Shown: positions 9,895-18,089, counted from the first letter of the stretch. The stretch is 58,174 nt of DNA from an uncultured Alphaproteobacteria bacterium (GCA_903897605.1 CAIUCH010000034.1:1-58174), one strand, 5' to 3'. Made by a program: numbers and translations. Notes: generated by a model not told the origin, from the letters alone.

Positions 9895-12022
9895 GTTCGT
9901 CCTCGTCCGCGATGACCGGCCGCGCTGCCAGGCGGGCGACCTTGCGGGCAGTATATTCGATATGCGCCAGGCGGCGGTCCAGCACCGTCATGGCAAAATT
10001 TTCCTTCAATCCCGACAAGGTTTCGCGTACCGGGGCAGGCCCGCTGTCGGGCAAGCCGCCGCCGCCCAAAAGGCCCGTGACCTGCTCACGGACCTCGGCG
10101 ATCCGGGCGTCGGCGCGGAGCGCATCGAGTTCGCCCCCCCGCGTCTTTATCAGCACCGGCATGGAAGCGAGATCGGACGCCAGCGCATAATTGGCCCCCA
10201 GCAATTCGTTCAGCGCCGCCAGGGTGCGGCGGTTGGTGTTGGGTTCGTCCGCAAGGCGGCGGATCGCGCCCGAAAGCTGTGCCACCGCGTCCAGGGTTCG
10301 CTTGCGGGCAAGACGATAGGGCTGGCGCAGATGCACCCGGCGCAGCGCCGCGTCGGCATAAGCGCTGTCGGCGGCCAGCAGGCCGGAAACCAGACGCGGC
10401 AAATCGTATCGCTCCCAGCTCGGAAGCAGATAGCTGAATATATAGGAAAGTCCGGCGCCGATCAGGGTGTCCGCCACCCGCTCGAAGAATTGCGGATGAA
10501 TCGTCGGCGCGGAAAAATGCAGCAGCACCAGGGAAGAGATCGAAGCCGCCAGCGCCGTGATGCGATAACGGACCCCGGCATAGGCATGTGCCAGGCCGAT
10601 CGCCAGCACGATGACCGCAAGAAGCAGGGCGGGCGGAGAAACGGCGATCAGCGCCACGGCCATGGCGCAGCCGATCAAGGTGCCCATGATGCGATCCCAG
10701 CGCCGCCGGCGGGTGATGCTGTAATTGGCGCGCATGATCAGGGCGATGGTCAGGAGAATCCAGTTGGCGTGGGCGAAGCGGGGAAAGGCGAGGGTAAGGC
10801 CAAGCCCCGTCAGCATCGCCAATGACAGCCGGATGCCAAATCGCATTGCCGGTCTGGCAAGATCGAATTGTTGGGCCAGCACACCAAGTCCCTGCGGCGC
10901 CCGCTGCTGGAACAGGGCCAGATCGAGCTCGCCCGCGAGCGCCGAAGGCGGCGTGTTCCAATCCAAGGTCCGCGCCAGGGCGTTGACATGGGAATCCGCC
11001 AACACCAGCTTATTGGCGGTGACGTAAAAGGCATGTTCGATTGCTTCGTCTTCCGGGTTCTCCCGGTTGGCCATGTTCACCGCTTCGGCAAGTTCGCTGT
11101 CCTCGGCCTTGTGGGAGTGTGGCGTGACGTCGGCGTGACGGCTGCGCAGCGCCAGGGTCAGTCCTTCCACTTCTTCGGCGATCAGCAGAATGAAACCGTT
11201 GATGCGCCATTTCAGGTCGCGCCGCCGCGATCGGCGCAGCAGCTCGAAATCCGCATCGCTCGAAAGCATGGTCTCGAAGGCGTCGAGCAATGCGATCAGG
11301 GAATCGATGCGCTTCCTTTGAACCGGATGGCCGCGGCGGGAGAAAATCGCATCCCGAGCCGCCTGCAACCGGTCCACCAATGCGGCATGGGCATCGATCA
11401 GGCTGCGGAAGGCGGCCGGCCCCTCCATGTCCGGATTGTAGAGTGCGGCCTTGGCGCGCAGATAAGTGGCGAAACCCCGCATCGCTTCGGCCAGCAGCAG
11501 GCGGCGGGCGCGATCGTCGAATGCCAGCGCATAGGCTCCGGCATAGAGGACATAGATCACCGCGCCGGCGGAGAAAAGCTCCAGATAAAAGACCGCGTCA
11601 CCGGGCGCGGGAAAATGCCGGCCCATGGCATAGACCAAGGTCAAAACGCCGGACATGGAAAGCGTCAGACCGCGCTTGCCATAGGCCGAAATCAGGCCGG
11701 TCCACAGACCCGTGAAGGCGACCACCACGATAATGCCGTAGGGCGGGAGCCAGAACTGCGCGCCGGCGGTCAATGCCGTGAAGAATACGGCGATGGCGAG
11801 CGCCCATCCCAGATTCCAGAATTTCTGGCGAAGGGGATCGGGCTGGTCCGAAATGCTGACACACACCGCCCCGGCGGCAGCGGCCACGGCGGCGTCAAAG
11901 CCCAGGGTCCACCCTACCAGCAATCCGGTCAGGCCGACCCCCATCGCGACCGACAGGCCGTTCTCGATATGGACGCGGAACATGGCAAGCGCGGCGGCGC
12001 GGGAGATATTCGCCATTCTCAT
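9884..12022 (-). CDS. FUSC-family inner-membrane protein (aromatic/fusaric acid efflux type)
   Basis: This protein has about 712 residues from ATG 12022 (MRMANISRAAALAMF); ATG 12016 is equally possible. The layout is that of the YccS/FUSC family: an N-terminal block of transmembrane helices (GVGLTGLLVGWTLGF through ISAYGKRG), a long cytosolic helical region, a second membrane block (RLSLAMLTGLGLTLAFPRF, RRRRWDRIMGTLIGCAMAVA), and a helical tail. FRIRRRWDRIMGTLIG-like sequence between helices is characteristic. Members export aromatic acids or similar compounds; the substrate here is unknown. It is divergent from pccA (45 bp apart) and co-transcribed with the exported protein. Confidence 0.85.
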   Translation of the reverse strand: MRMANISRAAALAMFRVHIENGLSVAMGVGLTGLLVGWTLGFDAAVAAAAGAVCVSISDQPDPLRQKFWNLGWALAIAVFFTALTAGAQFWLPPYGIIVVVAFTGLWTGLISAYGKRGLTLSMSGVLTLVYAMGRHFPAPGDAVFYLELFSAGAVIYVLYAGAYALAFDDRARRLLLAEAMRGFATYLRAKAALYNPDMEGPAAFRSLIDAHAALVDRLQAARDAIFSRRGHPVQRKRIDSLIALLDAFETMLSSDADFELLRRSRRRDLKWRINGFILLIAEEVEGLTLALRSRHADVTPHSHKAEDSELAEAVNMANRENPEDEAIEHAFYVTANKLVLADSHVNALARTLDWNTPPSALAGELDLALFQQRAPQGLGVLAQQFDLARPAMRFGIRLSLAMLTGLGLTLAFPRFAHANWILLTIALIMRANYSITRRRRWDRIMGTLIGCAMAVALIAVSPPALLLAVIVLAIGLAHAYAGVRYRITALAASISSLVLLHFSAPTIHPQFFERVADTLIGAGLSYIFSYLLPSWERYDLPRLVSGLLAADSAYADAALRRVHLRQPYRLARKRTLDAVAQLSGAIRRLADEPNTNRRTLAALNELLGANYALASDLASMPVLIKTRGGELDALRADARIAEVREQVTGLLGGGGLPDSGPAPVRETLSGLKENFAMTVLDRRLAHIEYTARKVARLAARPVIADEDEHAR

Positions 12023-12067
12023 GGGCGTACAGCGGTTTACCGCAGCTTCGCAACCCCCTAGAGTTGC

Positions 12068-14101
12068 ATGACAAATCCACACCAGGCGGAAGCGGGGACG
12101 CCTTTGTTTCAGAAGATTCTGATCGCCAACCGGGGCGAAATCGCCTGCCGCATCATCAAGACCGCCCGCCGGATGGGAATCGCCACCGTGGCGGTCTTTT
12201 CCGACGCCGACCGCGATGCCCTGCATGTCGAAATGGCGGACGAGGCGGTCCATGTCGGGCCAGCGCCCGCCGCCCAATCCTATCTCCAGATTGATCGCAT
12301 CGTGCAGGCTGCCCGGGAAACGGGAGCCCAGGCCGTGCACCCCGGCTACGGTTTCCTCTCCGAGCGCGAGGCTTTTGCCACCGCGCTGGCAAAGGCTGGC
12401 ATCGCCTTTATCGGTCCCAATGTCCGGGCCATCGCCGCCATGGGGGACAAGATCGAATCCAAGAAGCTAGCAAAGGCGGCGGGGGTCTCCACCGTGCCCG
12501 GATTCATGGGCGAGATCCGGGACGAGAGCCATGCCCGCGAGATCGCACGCGAGATCGGCTATCCGGTGATGGTCAAGGCGTCCGCGGGCGGCGGCGGCAA
12601 GGGCCTACGGGTGGTCAAGAGCGAAGAGGAACTGGCGCAGGCGATCGTGTCGTCCCGCAACGAGGCACAAGCCAGCTTCGGCGATGGACGCCTGTTGGTG
12701 GAGAAATTCGTCTCCCAGCCACGCCATATCGAAATCCAGGTCATGGGCGACCGGCACGGCAATGTCATTCATTTGAACGAGCGCGAATGTTCGATCCAGC
12801 GCCGTCATCAGAAAGTGATCGAGGAAGCGCCATCGCCCTTCCTGGATGAAAAAACACGCGCCGCCATGGGCGCGCAGGCGGTCGCATTGGCCAAAGCGGT
12901 CAATTACGACAGCGCCGGAACCGTGGAGTTCATCGTCGATGGCGCGCGCAATTTCTATTTCCTGGAAATGAATACGCGCCTGCAGGTCGAGCATCCGGTG
13001 ACCGAGTTGATCACGGGACTTGACCTGGTCGAACTAATGATCCGCGCGGCGGCCGGAGAGAAATTGCCGCTTGCCCAGAAGGATGTGAAGAAGCAGGGCT
13101 GGGCGATCGAGGCGCGGGTCTATGCCGAGGATCCCTATCGCGGCTTTCTTCCCTCAACCGGACGCCTGACGCGCTACCATCCGCCGCGCGAAGGCGTTGA
13201 TGACGGCATCACGATCCGCAACGACACCGGCGTATTCGAGGGCGGCGAGATTTCGGTTTACTACGATCCCATGATCGCAAAGCTTTCCACCCATGCGCCG
13301 GGCCGCGAAGCGGCGATCGATGAGATGGCGGCGGCCCTGGATCGCTTTGAGATCGCAGGCATCGCCCATAACGTGCCGTTCCTGGCGGCAATCATGCACA
13401 ATCCGCGCTTCCGCGAAGGCCGCCTGACAACGGGTTTCATCGCCGAAGAATTTCCCGACGGTTTCAAAGGCGCGCCGCTGTCCGATGACGACGCGCGGCT
13501 GTTCGTGGCGGCGGCTGTTGCCGCCAAGTTGCGCCGCACCCAGCGTGCCGGACAGATCAGCGGCGGATTGAATGGCGGGCTGAAACCGGGCGACAGTTTC
13601 GTCGTCGGTGTTGCCGGTCGCGACATCGCGGTCTGTGACGCGCATCTGGCGGTGGGCAGCCTGCATCTGGCGATCGACGGAAAGATATTCGAGGCCATCG
13701 CCGATTGGTTTCCAGGCCGGCCCTTGCTGGTGTTGAAGCATCAGGGCCGCCAGACCGATTTTCAGATCGCGCGCCACGCCGGCGGTTATCGCCTGGAACA
13801 AGGTGGACGCGATCTTCTGGTTAGTGTGCGTTCGACTTATGCGGCCAGGCTGGCCACCCTGATGCTGGCCAAAGCACCACCCGACACCTCGCGCCTGTTA
13901 TTGTGTCCGATGCCGGGCTTGGTCACATCGCTTTCCGTTGCCGAAGGCCAGGCGGTCAAGACCGGCGATCCGCTGGCGGTGGTGGAGGCGATGAAAATGG
14001 AAAATGTGCTGATTGCCGAGCGCGACGGCGTTATCGCCAAAATTCTTGTCAAAAAAGGTGACAATCTCGCCCGCGACGACGTGATATTGGAATTTCGATG
14101 A
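12068..14101 (+). CDS. pccA: Propionyl-CoA carboxylase alpha chain (biotin carboxylase + BCCP)
   Basis: A 677-residue protein. The N-terminal biotin carboxylase domain shows KILIANRGEIACRIIKTARR, the ATP-grasp loop KASAGGGGKGLRVV, NERECSIQRRHQKVIEEAPS and FLEMNTRLQVEHPVTE. A PCC-type linker domain occupies about 460-590. The C-terminal biotinyl domain ends with VVEAMKMEN, whose Lys carries biotin. It transfers carboxyl groups to PccB. The ATG at 12068 lacks a strong ribosome-binding site. An acetyl- or 3-methylcrotonyl-CoA carboxylase is possible, but the length and the nearby pccB favour PCC. Its end overlaps acyP as ATGA. Confidence 0.92.
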   Translation: MTNPHQAEAGTPLFQKILIANRGEIACRIIKTARRMGIATVAVFSDADRDALHVEMADEAVHVGPAPAAQSYLQIDRIVQAARETGAQAVHPGYGFLSEREAFATALAKAGIAFIGPNVRAIAAMGDKIESKKLAKAAGVSTVPGFMGEIRDESHAREIAREIGYPVMVKASAGGGGKGLRVVKSEEELAQAIVSSRNEAQASFGDGRLLVEKFVSQPRHIEIQVMGDRHGNVIHLNERECSIQRRHQKVIEEAPSPFLDEKTRAAMGAQAVALAKAVNYDSAGTVEFIVDGARNFYFLEMNTRLQVEHPVTELITGLDLVELMIRAAAGEKLPLAQKDVKKQGWAIEARVYAEDPYRGFLPSTGRLTRYHPPREGVDDGITIRNDTGVFEGGEISVYYDPMIAKLSTHAPGREAAIDEMAAALDRFEIAGIAHNVPFLAAIMHNPRFREGRLTTGFIAEEFPDGFKGAPLSDDDARLFVAAAVAAKLRRTQRAGQISGGLNGGLKPGDSFVVGVAGRDIAVCDAHLAVGSLHLAIDGKIFEAIADWFPGRPLLVLKHQGRQTDFQIARHAGGYRLEQGGRDLLVSVRSTYAARLATLMLAKAPPDTSRLLLCPMPGLVTSLSVAEGQAVKTGDPLAVVEAMKMENVLIAERDGVIAKILVKKGDNLARDDVILEFR

Positions 14102-14379
14102 ATGACGACATCTCGTCGCTGCTGGTCCGGGTCGAAGGCATCGTCCAGGGCGTCGGATTTCGCGCTTTTCTGACGATGGCGGCTGCGCGCAACCGGCTGG
14201 ACGGCTGGGTGCGTAACCGGTCCGATGGTTCGGTCGAGGCGCTGGTGAGCGGTCCCACCAAGGCGGTGGAAGATTTCGTCGCCGCCGCGACACAAGGACC
14301 GCATGGCGCCCGCGTCAAGGTGGTTGATCTGCACAATAGCGAGCCGCCGGTGGAAAAAGGATTTCAGCAGCGGCCCTAG
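14098..14379 (+). CDS. acyP: Acylphosphatase
   Basis: A small (93-residue) enzyme that hydrolyses acyl phosphates. The active-site loop [13 protein letters not shown] supplies the phosphate-binding Arg, and [17 protein letters not shown] supplies the catalytic Asn. It overlaps pccA by four bases (ATGA), so it is probably translated with it. The TAG stop at 14377-14379 shares CTAG with the stop of lipB on the other strand. Confidence 0.93.
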   Translation: MNDDISSLLVRVEGIVQGVGFRAFLTMAAARNRLDGWVRNRSDGSVEALVSGPTKAVEDFVAAATQGPHGARVKVVDLHNSEPPVEKGFQQRP

Positions 14380-15044
14380 CCGAAAATTTTCTGGAAACTC
14401 TGTTTCAACGCCACATCGACATCGGCCATGCTGACGATGATGCCGAGATCCGCCAGGCTGGTAACGCCGTGCTGGCGCACGCCACACGGCACGATACCGT
14501 CGAAATGCGAAAGATCGGGATCCACATTCAATGATACGCCATGAAAGGTCACCCAGCGCCGGATGCGCACGCCGAGCGCCGCGATCTTGTCTTCCCGAAG
14601 GCCGCGCGCGACCCAGATGCCGACCCGGCCTTCGCGTCTTTCCCCTTTGACGTTGAACAGGGCCAGGGTCTCGATCAGCCATTGCTCCAGATCGCGGACG
14701 AAGGCGCGGACATCGGGTTTGCGGTTTTTCAGATTGAGCATCACATAGCCCACGCGCTGGCCCGGCCCGTGATAGGTGAATTGGCCGCCCCGTCCGGTGC
14801 GGTAGACGGGAAACCGCGCATCAATCAGGTCTGCGTCATTGGCGCTGGTGCCGGCGGTGTAGATGGGCGGGTGTTCCAGTAGCCAGACCAGGTCGCTGGC
14901 CTGGCTATCGGCGATCATCGCGGCACGCGTTTCCATCGCCGCCACGGCTTCGGGGTAGCCGACCGGGCGGTCGGAAATCTGCCATTCCGTCTCGGCCTTT
15001 AGGGAAATGTCCAAATTAAGCCTTCCGAAACCATAATCCGGCAC
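14376..15044 (-). CDS. lipB: Lipoyl(octanoyl) transferase
   Basis: LipB moves octanoate from acyl carrier protein to lipoyl domains. Family motifs are present: [34 protein letters not shown], the catalytic Lys in [19 protein letters not shown] and the acyl-thioester Cys in [15 protein letters not shown]. The frame opens at a GTG (15044), but a TTG at 15014 has a better ribosome-binding site (GGAAGG six bases before) and gives the more usual N-terminus, so the true start may be 15014. The gene is divergent from fliN. Confidence 0.95.
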   Translation of the reverse strand: MPDYGFGRLNLDISLKAETEWQISDRPVGYPEAVAAMETRAAMIADSQASDLVWLLEHPPIYTAGTSANDADLIDARFPVYRTGRGGQFTYHGPGQRVGYVMLNLKNRKPDVRAFVRDLEQWLIETLALFNVKGERREGRVGIWVARGLREDKIAALGVRIRRWVTFHGVSLNVDPDLSHFDGIVPCGVRQHGVTSLADLGIIVSMADVDVALKQSFQKIFG

Positions 15045-15078
15045 CCTTGCGCCTGCTCACCCAATATAGGCATCCCGG

Positions 15079-15315
15079 ATGACTTCCAACATCGACAGTA
15101 TCAAGGTGGAAATCTCGGTGGTGCTGGGCCGCTCCGTCATTCCCATGCATCAGCTTTTGCGCATGGGCCGCGGCGCCGTGATCGAGCTGGATTCCCATCA
15201 GGACGATGCCGTCACCATCCTTGCCAACGACAAGCCGGTGGCAAAAGGCGAGATCCAGATCCATGGCGACAAGATCGCGGTCGCGGTGGTCGAGCTGCTG
15301 CCCAACTATGATTAA
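15079..15315 (+). CDS. fliN: Short FliN-like flagellar motor switch (SpoA/C-ring) protein
   Basis: At 78 residues it is little more than one SpoA domain: VEISVVLGRSVIPMHQLLRMGRGAVIELD, then the NDKPVAKGEIQIHGDKIAVAVVELL beta region that matches FliN. FliN forms the base of the flagellar C-ring and binds CheY-P and FliH. No other flagellar gene is nearby; its neighbours are lipB (divergent) and sulfur genes. It could be the only fliN, displaced, or a spare SpoA protein. The N-terminal extension common in FliN is absent. Confidence 0.8.
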   Translation: MTSNIDSIKVEISVVLGRSVIPMHQLLRMGRGAVIELDSHQDDAVTILANDKPVAKGEIQIHGDKIAVAVVELLPNYD

Positions 15316-15340
15316 ACACAAAAAGTGCTGTTAAATATTT

Positions 15341-15382
15341 TATTCTCCACCTAATTCTTGCATTTAATGGTGCCGGAGAATA
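15341..15382. promoter_or_regulatory. Inverted repeat upstream of the siroheme gene
   Basis: TATTCTCC (15341-15348) and GGAGAATA (15375-15382) are perfect inverted arms 26 bp apart, with a further ACC/GGT match inside. The stretch is AT-rich compared with its surroundings and lies just before the siroheme synthase start at 15413. It could be an operator or an RNA hairpin. The function is inferred from position only. Confidence 0.4.
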
Positions 15383-15412
15383 GGTCTGCTGTCCCCTTCG
15401 AGGCCGGACCGC

Positions 15413-15916
15413 ATGCTTCCGCTTGTTCTGAACCCCCTGAAGCTGAAAACCGGCCTGGCGGGCCGCGGTGAAGCCCTGGCGCGGCGTGCGGCGCTGCTGG
15501 CCGAGGCCGGTGTGGAAACCCGCCTTCTGTCCCCGGACGCTTCCGACGAGGTCCTGGCACCGCTTCAGCTTCTGTTCGTGGCGGGCCTTGCGGAGGGCGA
15601 AGCGCGGCATCTGGCGGACCGCGCCCGGTCCTTGGGTGTTCTGGTCAATGTCGAGGACGTCCTGCCGCTGTGCGATTTCCACGTTCCGGCAATTGTGCGC
15701 CAGGGTGACCTGCTGCTGACCGCTTCGACAGGCGGGACGGCGCCCGGACTTGCCCGAGCCCTGCGAGAACATCTGGCCGGGAGTTTCGGGCCGGAATGGC
15801 GCGAGCGGGTCGCGGACCTGGGCAAGGAACGGGCGCGATTGCGCGGCCAGGGCCTGCCGCCTGCCGAAGTCTCGCAAAAAGTCCGCGACCTGGTGGTGGA
15901 GAAGGGCTGGTTGTGA
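15413..15916 (+). CDS. Precorrin-2 dehydrogenase / siroheme synthase N-terminal domain protein
   Basis: This 167-residue protein resembles the Met8p/CysG-B half of siroheme synthase. LVNVEDVLPLCDFHVPAIVRQGDLLLTASTGGTAPGLARALR-type sequence matches the NAD-binding and dimerisation region (NVEDVLPLCDFHVPA, LLTASTGGTAPGLA). The N-terminal glycine motif is degenerate (TGLAGRGEALARR). The role would be NAD-dependent oxidation of precorrin-2 and possibly Fe chelation to give siroheme for sulfite reductase. Its TGA overlaps a GTG start of cysH, tying it to sulfate assimilation. Confidence 0.8.
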   Translation: MLPLVLNPLKLKTGLAGRGEALARRAALLAEAGVETRLLSPDASDEVLAPLQLLFVAGLAEGEARHLADRARSLGVLVNVEDVLPLCDFHVPAIVRQGDLLLTASTGGTAPGLARALREHLAGSFGPEWRERVADLGKERARLRGQGLPPAEVSQKVRDLVVEKGWL

Positions 15917-16668
15917 GCGTCACGGTCATCGATGCGCACAGGGATCTGAGGCCAGGCGAATCCGTTCCAATCAAGGCCGAACTTGCGAGCCTGCAGGACA
16001 AGGCTCTGGGCCGCGACGCCCATGGCATTGTGGAACTGGCGCTGCGCGAGGAATTCTCGGGTCAAACCGCCATGGTGTCGTCCTTCGGCGCGGAATCGGC
16101 GGTGCTGCTGCATATGGTGGCGGCGATCGATGCCGCCACGCCGGTGCTTTTCCTCAACACCGGAAAGCTTTTCGGCGAGACCCTGCGATACCGGGACCGC
16201 TTGCAGGACGTTTTGGGTCTTGCCGATGTCCGCAGCCTGTCGCACGGACTGGATACACGCCGGGCGCTGGATGCCGATGGTTCCCTCTGGTCGCGCGAAC
16301 CCGATGCCTGTTGCGGTTTTCGCAAGGTGGCGCCGTTGGCATTGGCGCTGAAGCCTTTCGCGGCACAGATCACCGGCCGCAAGCGCTTCCAGACCCATGA
16401 GCGCGGATTGATGCAACCAGTGGAGTGGTTCGATGGCCGCTTTCGCTTCAATCCGCTCTGGCAGTGGACGCAAAACGATCTGGAGGCCTATGGCGCATCC
16501 CACAATCTGCCGGCTCACCCTCTGGTTACGGACGGCTATCCTTCCATCGGCTGCATGCCTTGCACCCGCCGCGTGACATTGGGCGAGGGCTACCGCGCCG
16601 GGCGCTGGTCGGGCCTCGACAAGGACGAATGCGGTATTCATGTCGGCACCGATGGCGAGGGGATTTGA
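15913..16668 (+). CDS. cysH: Phosphoadenylyl/adenylyl-sulfate reductase
   Basis: The start is GTG 15913, overlapping the upstream stop (GTGA), giving 251 residues. The PAPS reductase fold shows TAMVSSFGAESAVLLHMV (nucleotide loop) and TPVLFLNTGKLFGETL. A CC pair in EPDACCGFRK and a CxxC in SIGCMPCTRR are the four ligands of a 4Fe-4S cluster, which marks the APS-type reductase rather than the cluster-free PAPS type. The C-terminus has ECGIHVG with the catalytic Cys. It makes sulfite from activated sulfate. No cysI sulfite reductase lies beside it. Confidence 0.93.
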   Translation: MSVTVIDAHRDLRPGESVPIKAELASLQDKALGRDAHGIVELALREEFSGQTAMVSSFGAESAVLLHMVAAIDAATPVLFLNTGKLFGETLRYRDRLQDVLGLADVRSLSHGLDTRRALDADGSLWSREPDACCGFRKVAPLALALKPFAAQITGRKRFQTHERGLMQPVEWFDGRFRFNPLWQWTQNDLEAYGASHNLPAHPLVTDGYPSIGCMPCTRRVTLGEGYRAGRWSGLDKDECGIHVGTDGEGI

Positions 16669-16697
16669 GGCGCCGCCGGGCTGGCTTGTCTAATGCC

Positions 16698-16734
16698 GGC
16701 AGGGTTGCTAAACCCCGCCGCCTACCAGCTTTTT
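16698..16734 (+). terminator. Possible weak terminator after cysH
   Basis: GGC-A-GGGTT (16698-16706) can pair with AACCC-C-GCC (16711-16719) with one mismatch; TTTTT follows 11 bases later (16730-16734). The gap to the T-run makes this a weak prediction. Confidence 0.35.
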
Positions 16735-16743
16735 CCTGACTGT

Positions 16744-16827
16744 GCGGTCGTGGCGGAACGGTAGACGCGCTAGCTTGAGGTGCTAGTGGGGCAACCCGTG
16801 GAAGTTCGAGTCTTCTCGACCGCACCA
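16744..16827 (+). tRNA. tRNA-Leu (anticodon GAG)
   Basis: The acceptor arms GCGGTCG (16744-16750) and CGACCGC (16817-16823) pair fully and are followed by an encoded ACCA. The anticodon arm CTAGC / GCTAG (16770-16774 and 16782-16786) encloses TTGAGGT, giving anticodon GAG at 16777-16779. The long variable arm (TGGGGCAACCCG) and the TTCGAGT T-loop confirm a class II leucine tRNA. It reads CUC and CUU. It is the only tRNA I found in the window. Confidence 0.95.
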
Positions 16828-16941
16828 GCAAAAAAATAAGCGGCTGGGAAGCTTACGCTTTCTCGGCCGTTGGTTTTACCGGCGATATTACCTTTGAGAA
16901 ACCAACTGTCATTGCCTATGGGGTCGTCCGGCTTGGAAAAT

Positions 16942-17640
16942 TCAGGCCAAAGCGTCTGCACATAAATTTTCCGACGGGACCACGAATTCAAATTCAACTC
17001 CGGAAACGGGGAAGGATAGCTTCCCATGCCCTCCAAGCTGGCGTGGAAGAGCATCTTCTATAAGCCGCGTTCCAAAGCTCTTTGGACCCGGCGGCGCAAC
17101 TGGCGGTCCACCCTTCTCAACCCATCGGAGCGTGATGGAATTTGCGGCAGCATCCTGAACCCAATTCAGAAAGACACGACCATCGGCTTTTGATAGAGCT
17201 CCGTATTTGGAGGCATTCGTACAAAGCTCGTTTAGAAGCAGAGTTATAGGAACGACCGCCGTAGATAAGATCTCGATTTCCTCGCCATTGACCAATATGT
17301 GGTCAGCATCAGCGTCGTGTTGTGCTATGGCTCCAGAGACAATCTTCGTCATCTTGGCACTTTTCAGATCCGCTTTCAGAAGCAAATTATGAGCGCTCGC
17401 CATCGCGACAAGCCGTGTCGATATCGAATTCTCGGCCTCCGCCAAACTGGGCGCCGTTCTTAGACTTTGCCGAACAATGGCCGTCACCACCGCCAGCATG
17501 TTTTTCATCCGATGATGAAGTTCTTCGGTCAGAACGCCTTGGATTTTATCCGCGATGTCACGTTCTATGGTGACGGCGGCAGCCTTCTCCAACAACCGGG
17601 TTAAGTCGAGATTGCGCGACGTTAGATTTTCTTTTTGCAA
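16942..17640 (-). CDS. HWE-type sensor histidine kinase without a sensor domain
   Basis: This 232-residue protein starts at TTG 17640 (a GAGG site lies seven bases before and there is an in-frame stop upstream). The H-box reads ELHHRMKNMLAVV with the likely phospho-His at 43, the N-box reads LLLNELCTNASKYGAL, and LRWVEKGG gives the W-x-E of the HWE family. There is no PAS, receiver or membrane segment before the short N-terminal helix (residues 1-40). Base composition is visibly more AT-rich than flanking genes. It sits alone between tRNA-Leu and a copy of the tRNA 3' end, which suggests recent gain. Its partner is unknown. Confidence 0.88.
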   Translation of the reverse strand: MQKENLTSRNLDLTRLLEKAAAVTIERDIADKIQGVLTEELHHRMKNMLAVVTAIVRQSLRTAPSLAEAENSISTRLVAMASAHNLLLKADLKSAKMTKIVSGAIAQHDADADHILVNGEEIEILSTAVVPITLLLNELCTNASKYGALSKADGRVFLNWVQDAAANSITLRWVEKGGPPVAPPGPKSFGTRLIEDALPRQLGGHGKLSFPVSGVEFEFVVPSENLCADALA

Positions 17641-17806
17641 CAGCGACCTCTTTGGCAGGCCGATTCATTCTGGCGTGATTGACGAACTTCAATATAGATA
17701 TTGCGATAAGACCGCCGTTCAAAATAGCTTTTAGCGTTCTAAGGGACGTTATTCGGCCTTACCATCGCCTAAGTGATTGAATTCATTTGGTTGTGCGAGA
17801 ATTCCT

Positions 17807-17816
17807 GACCGCACCA
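17807..17816 (+). repeat. Direct repeat of the tRNA-Leu 3' end (att-like)
   Basis: GACCGCACCA here is identical to the last ten bases of the tRNA-Leu gene (16818-16827). The 990-bp segment between the copies holds the AT-richer HWE kinase. Integrases often duplicate tRNA 3' ends, so this may be the outer att site of a decayed insertion. No integrase gene is present. Confidence 0.5.
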
Positions 17817-17838
17817 TTCCATTCCATTCCATTCCATT
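17814..17838 (+). repeat. Pentanucleotide tandem repeat (CCATT)5
   Basis: Five exact copies of CCATT run from 17814 to 17838, with a sixth degenerate unit (GCATC) following. The repeat overlaps the end of the att-like sequence and is not within a convincing coding region. Confidence 0.9.
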
Positions 17839-18089
17839 GCATCCCATCGGTATGCGATGGATTGCCAAGCAAGCTCGCGCGATAGCGTGGCCACTACGCT
17901 GCCGCCAGGCCACAGGGCGTGCGCGGCAGGACCCAAGCAATGGAAATATCCCCGATATCTCCGCGCCCCGGTAACCTCAGGCGCTGCCCGCCCGAACATG
18001 CTATCAAGGGAAAATCGTGTGTCCGTGCGGACACGATCGTCCCGGCTTGAATCAAAACAGCCCCAACCCGCATGGATGGAGGAATGCCT

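Larger units (their letters stand above)
17641..18089. other. Intergenic stretch with no convincing gene
   Basis: 449 bp between the HWE kinase start and the exported protein. It holds the att-like repeat (17807-17816), the CCATT tandem repeat (17814-17838), a small inverted repeat CCATCG/CGATGG near 17845-17862, and a TGTCCG/CGGACA hairpin near 18020-18034. Small open frames on both strands here have no signal, domain or ribosome-binding site and are probably chance. Confidence 0.6.

Noticed and set aside
10868..12061. Long forward open frame inside the FUSC gene
   Set aside because: It is antisense to a clear membrane-protein gene and is rich in Arg, Gly and Gln without a domain.
16770..17054. 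Reverse open frame over the tRNA-Leu gene
   Set aside because: Its C-terminal reading VEKTRTSTGCPTSTSS is the familiar false product of antisense tRNA-Leu.
17749..17999. Small reverse open frames reading GMEWNGMEW-type repeats
   Set aside because: They only translate the CCATT repeat and have no ribosome-binding site or domain.
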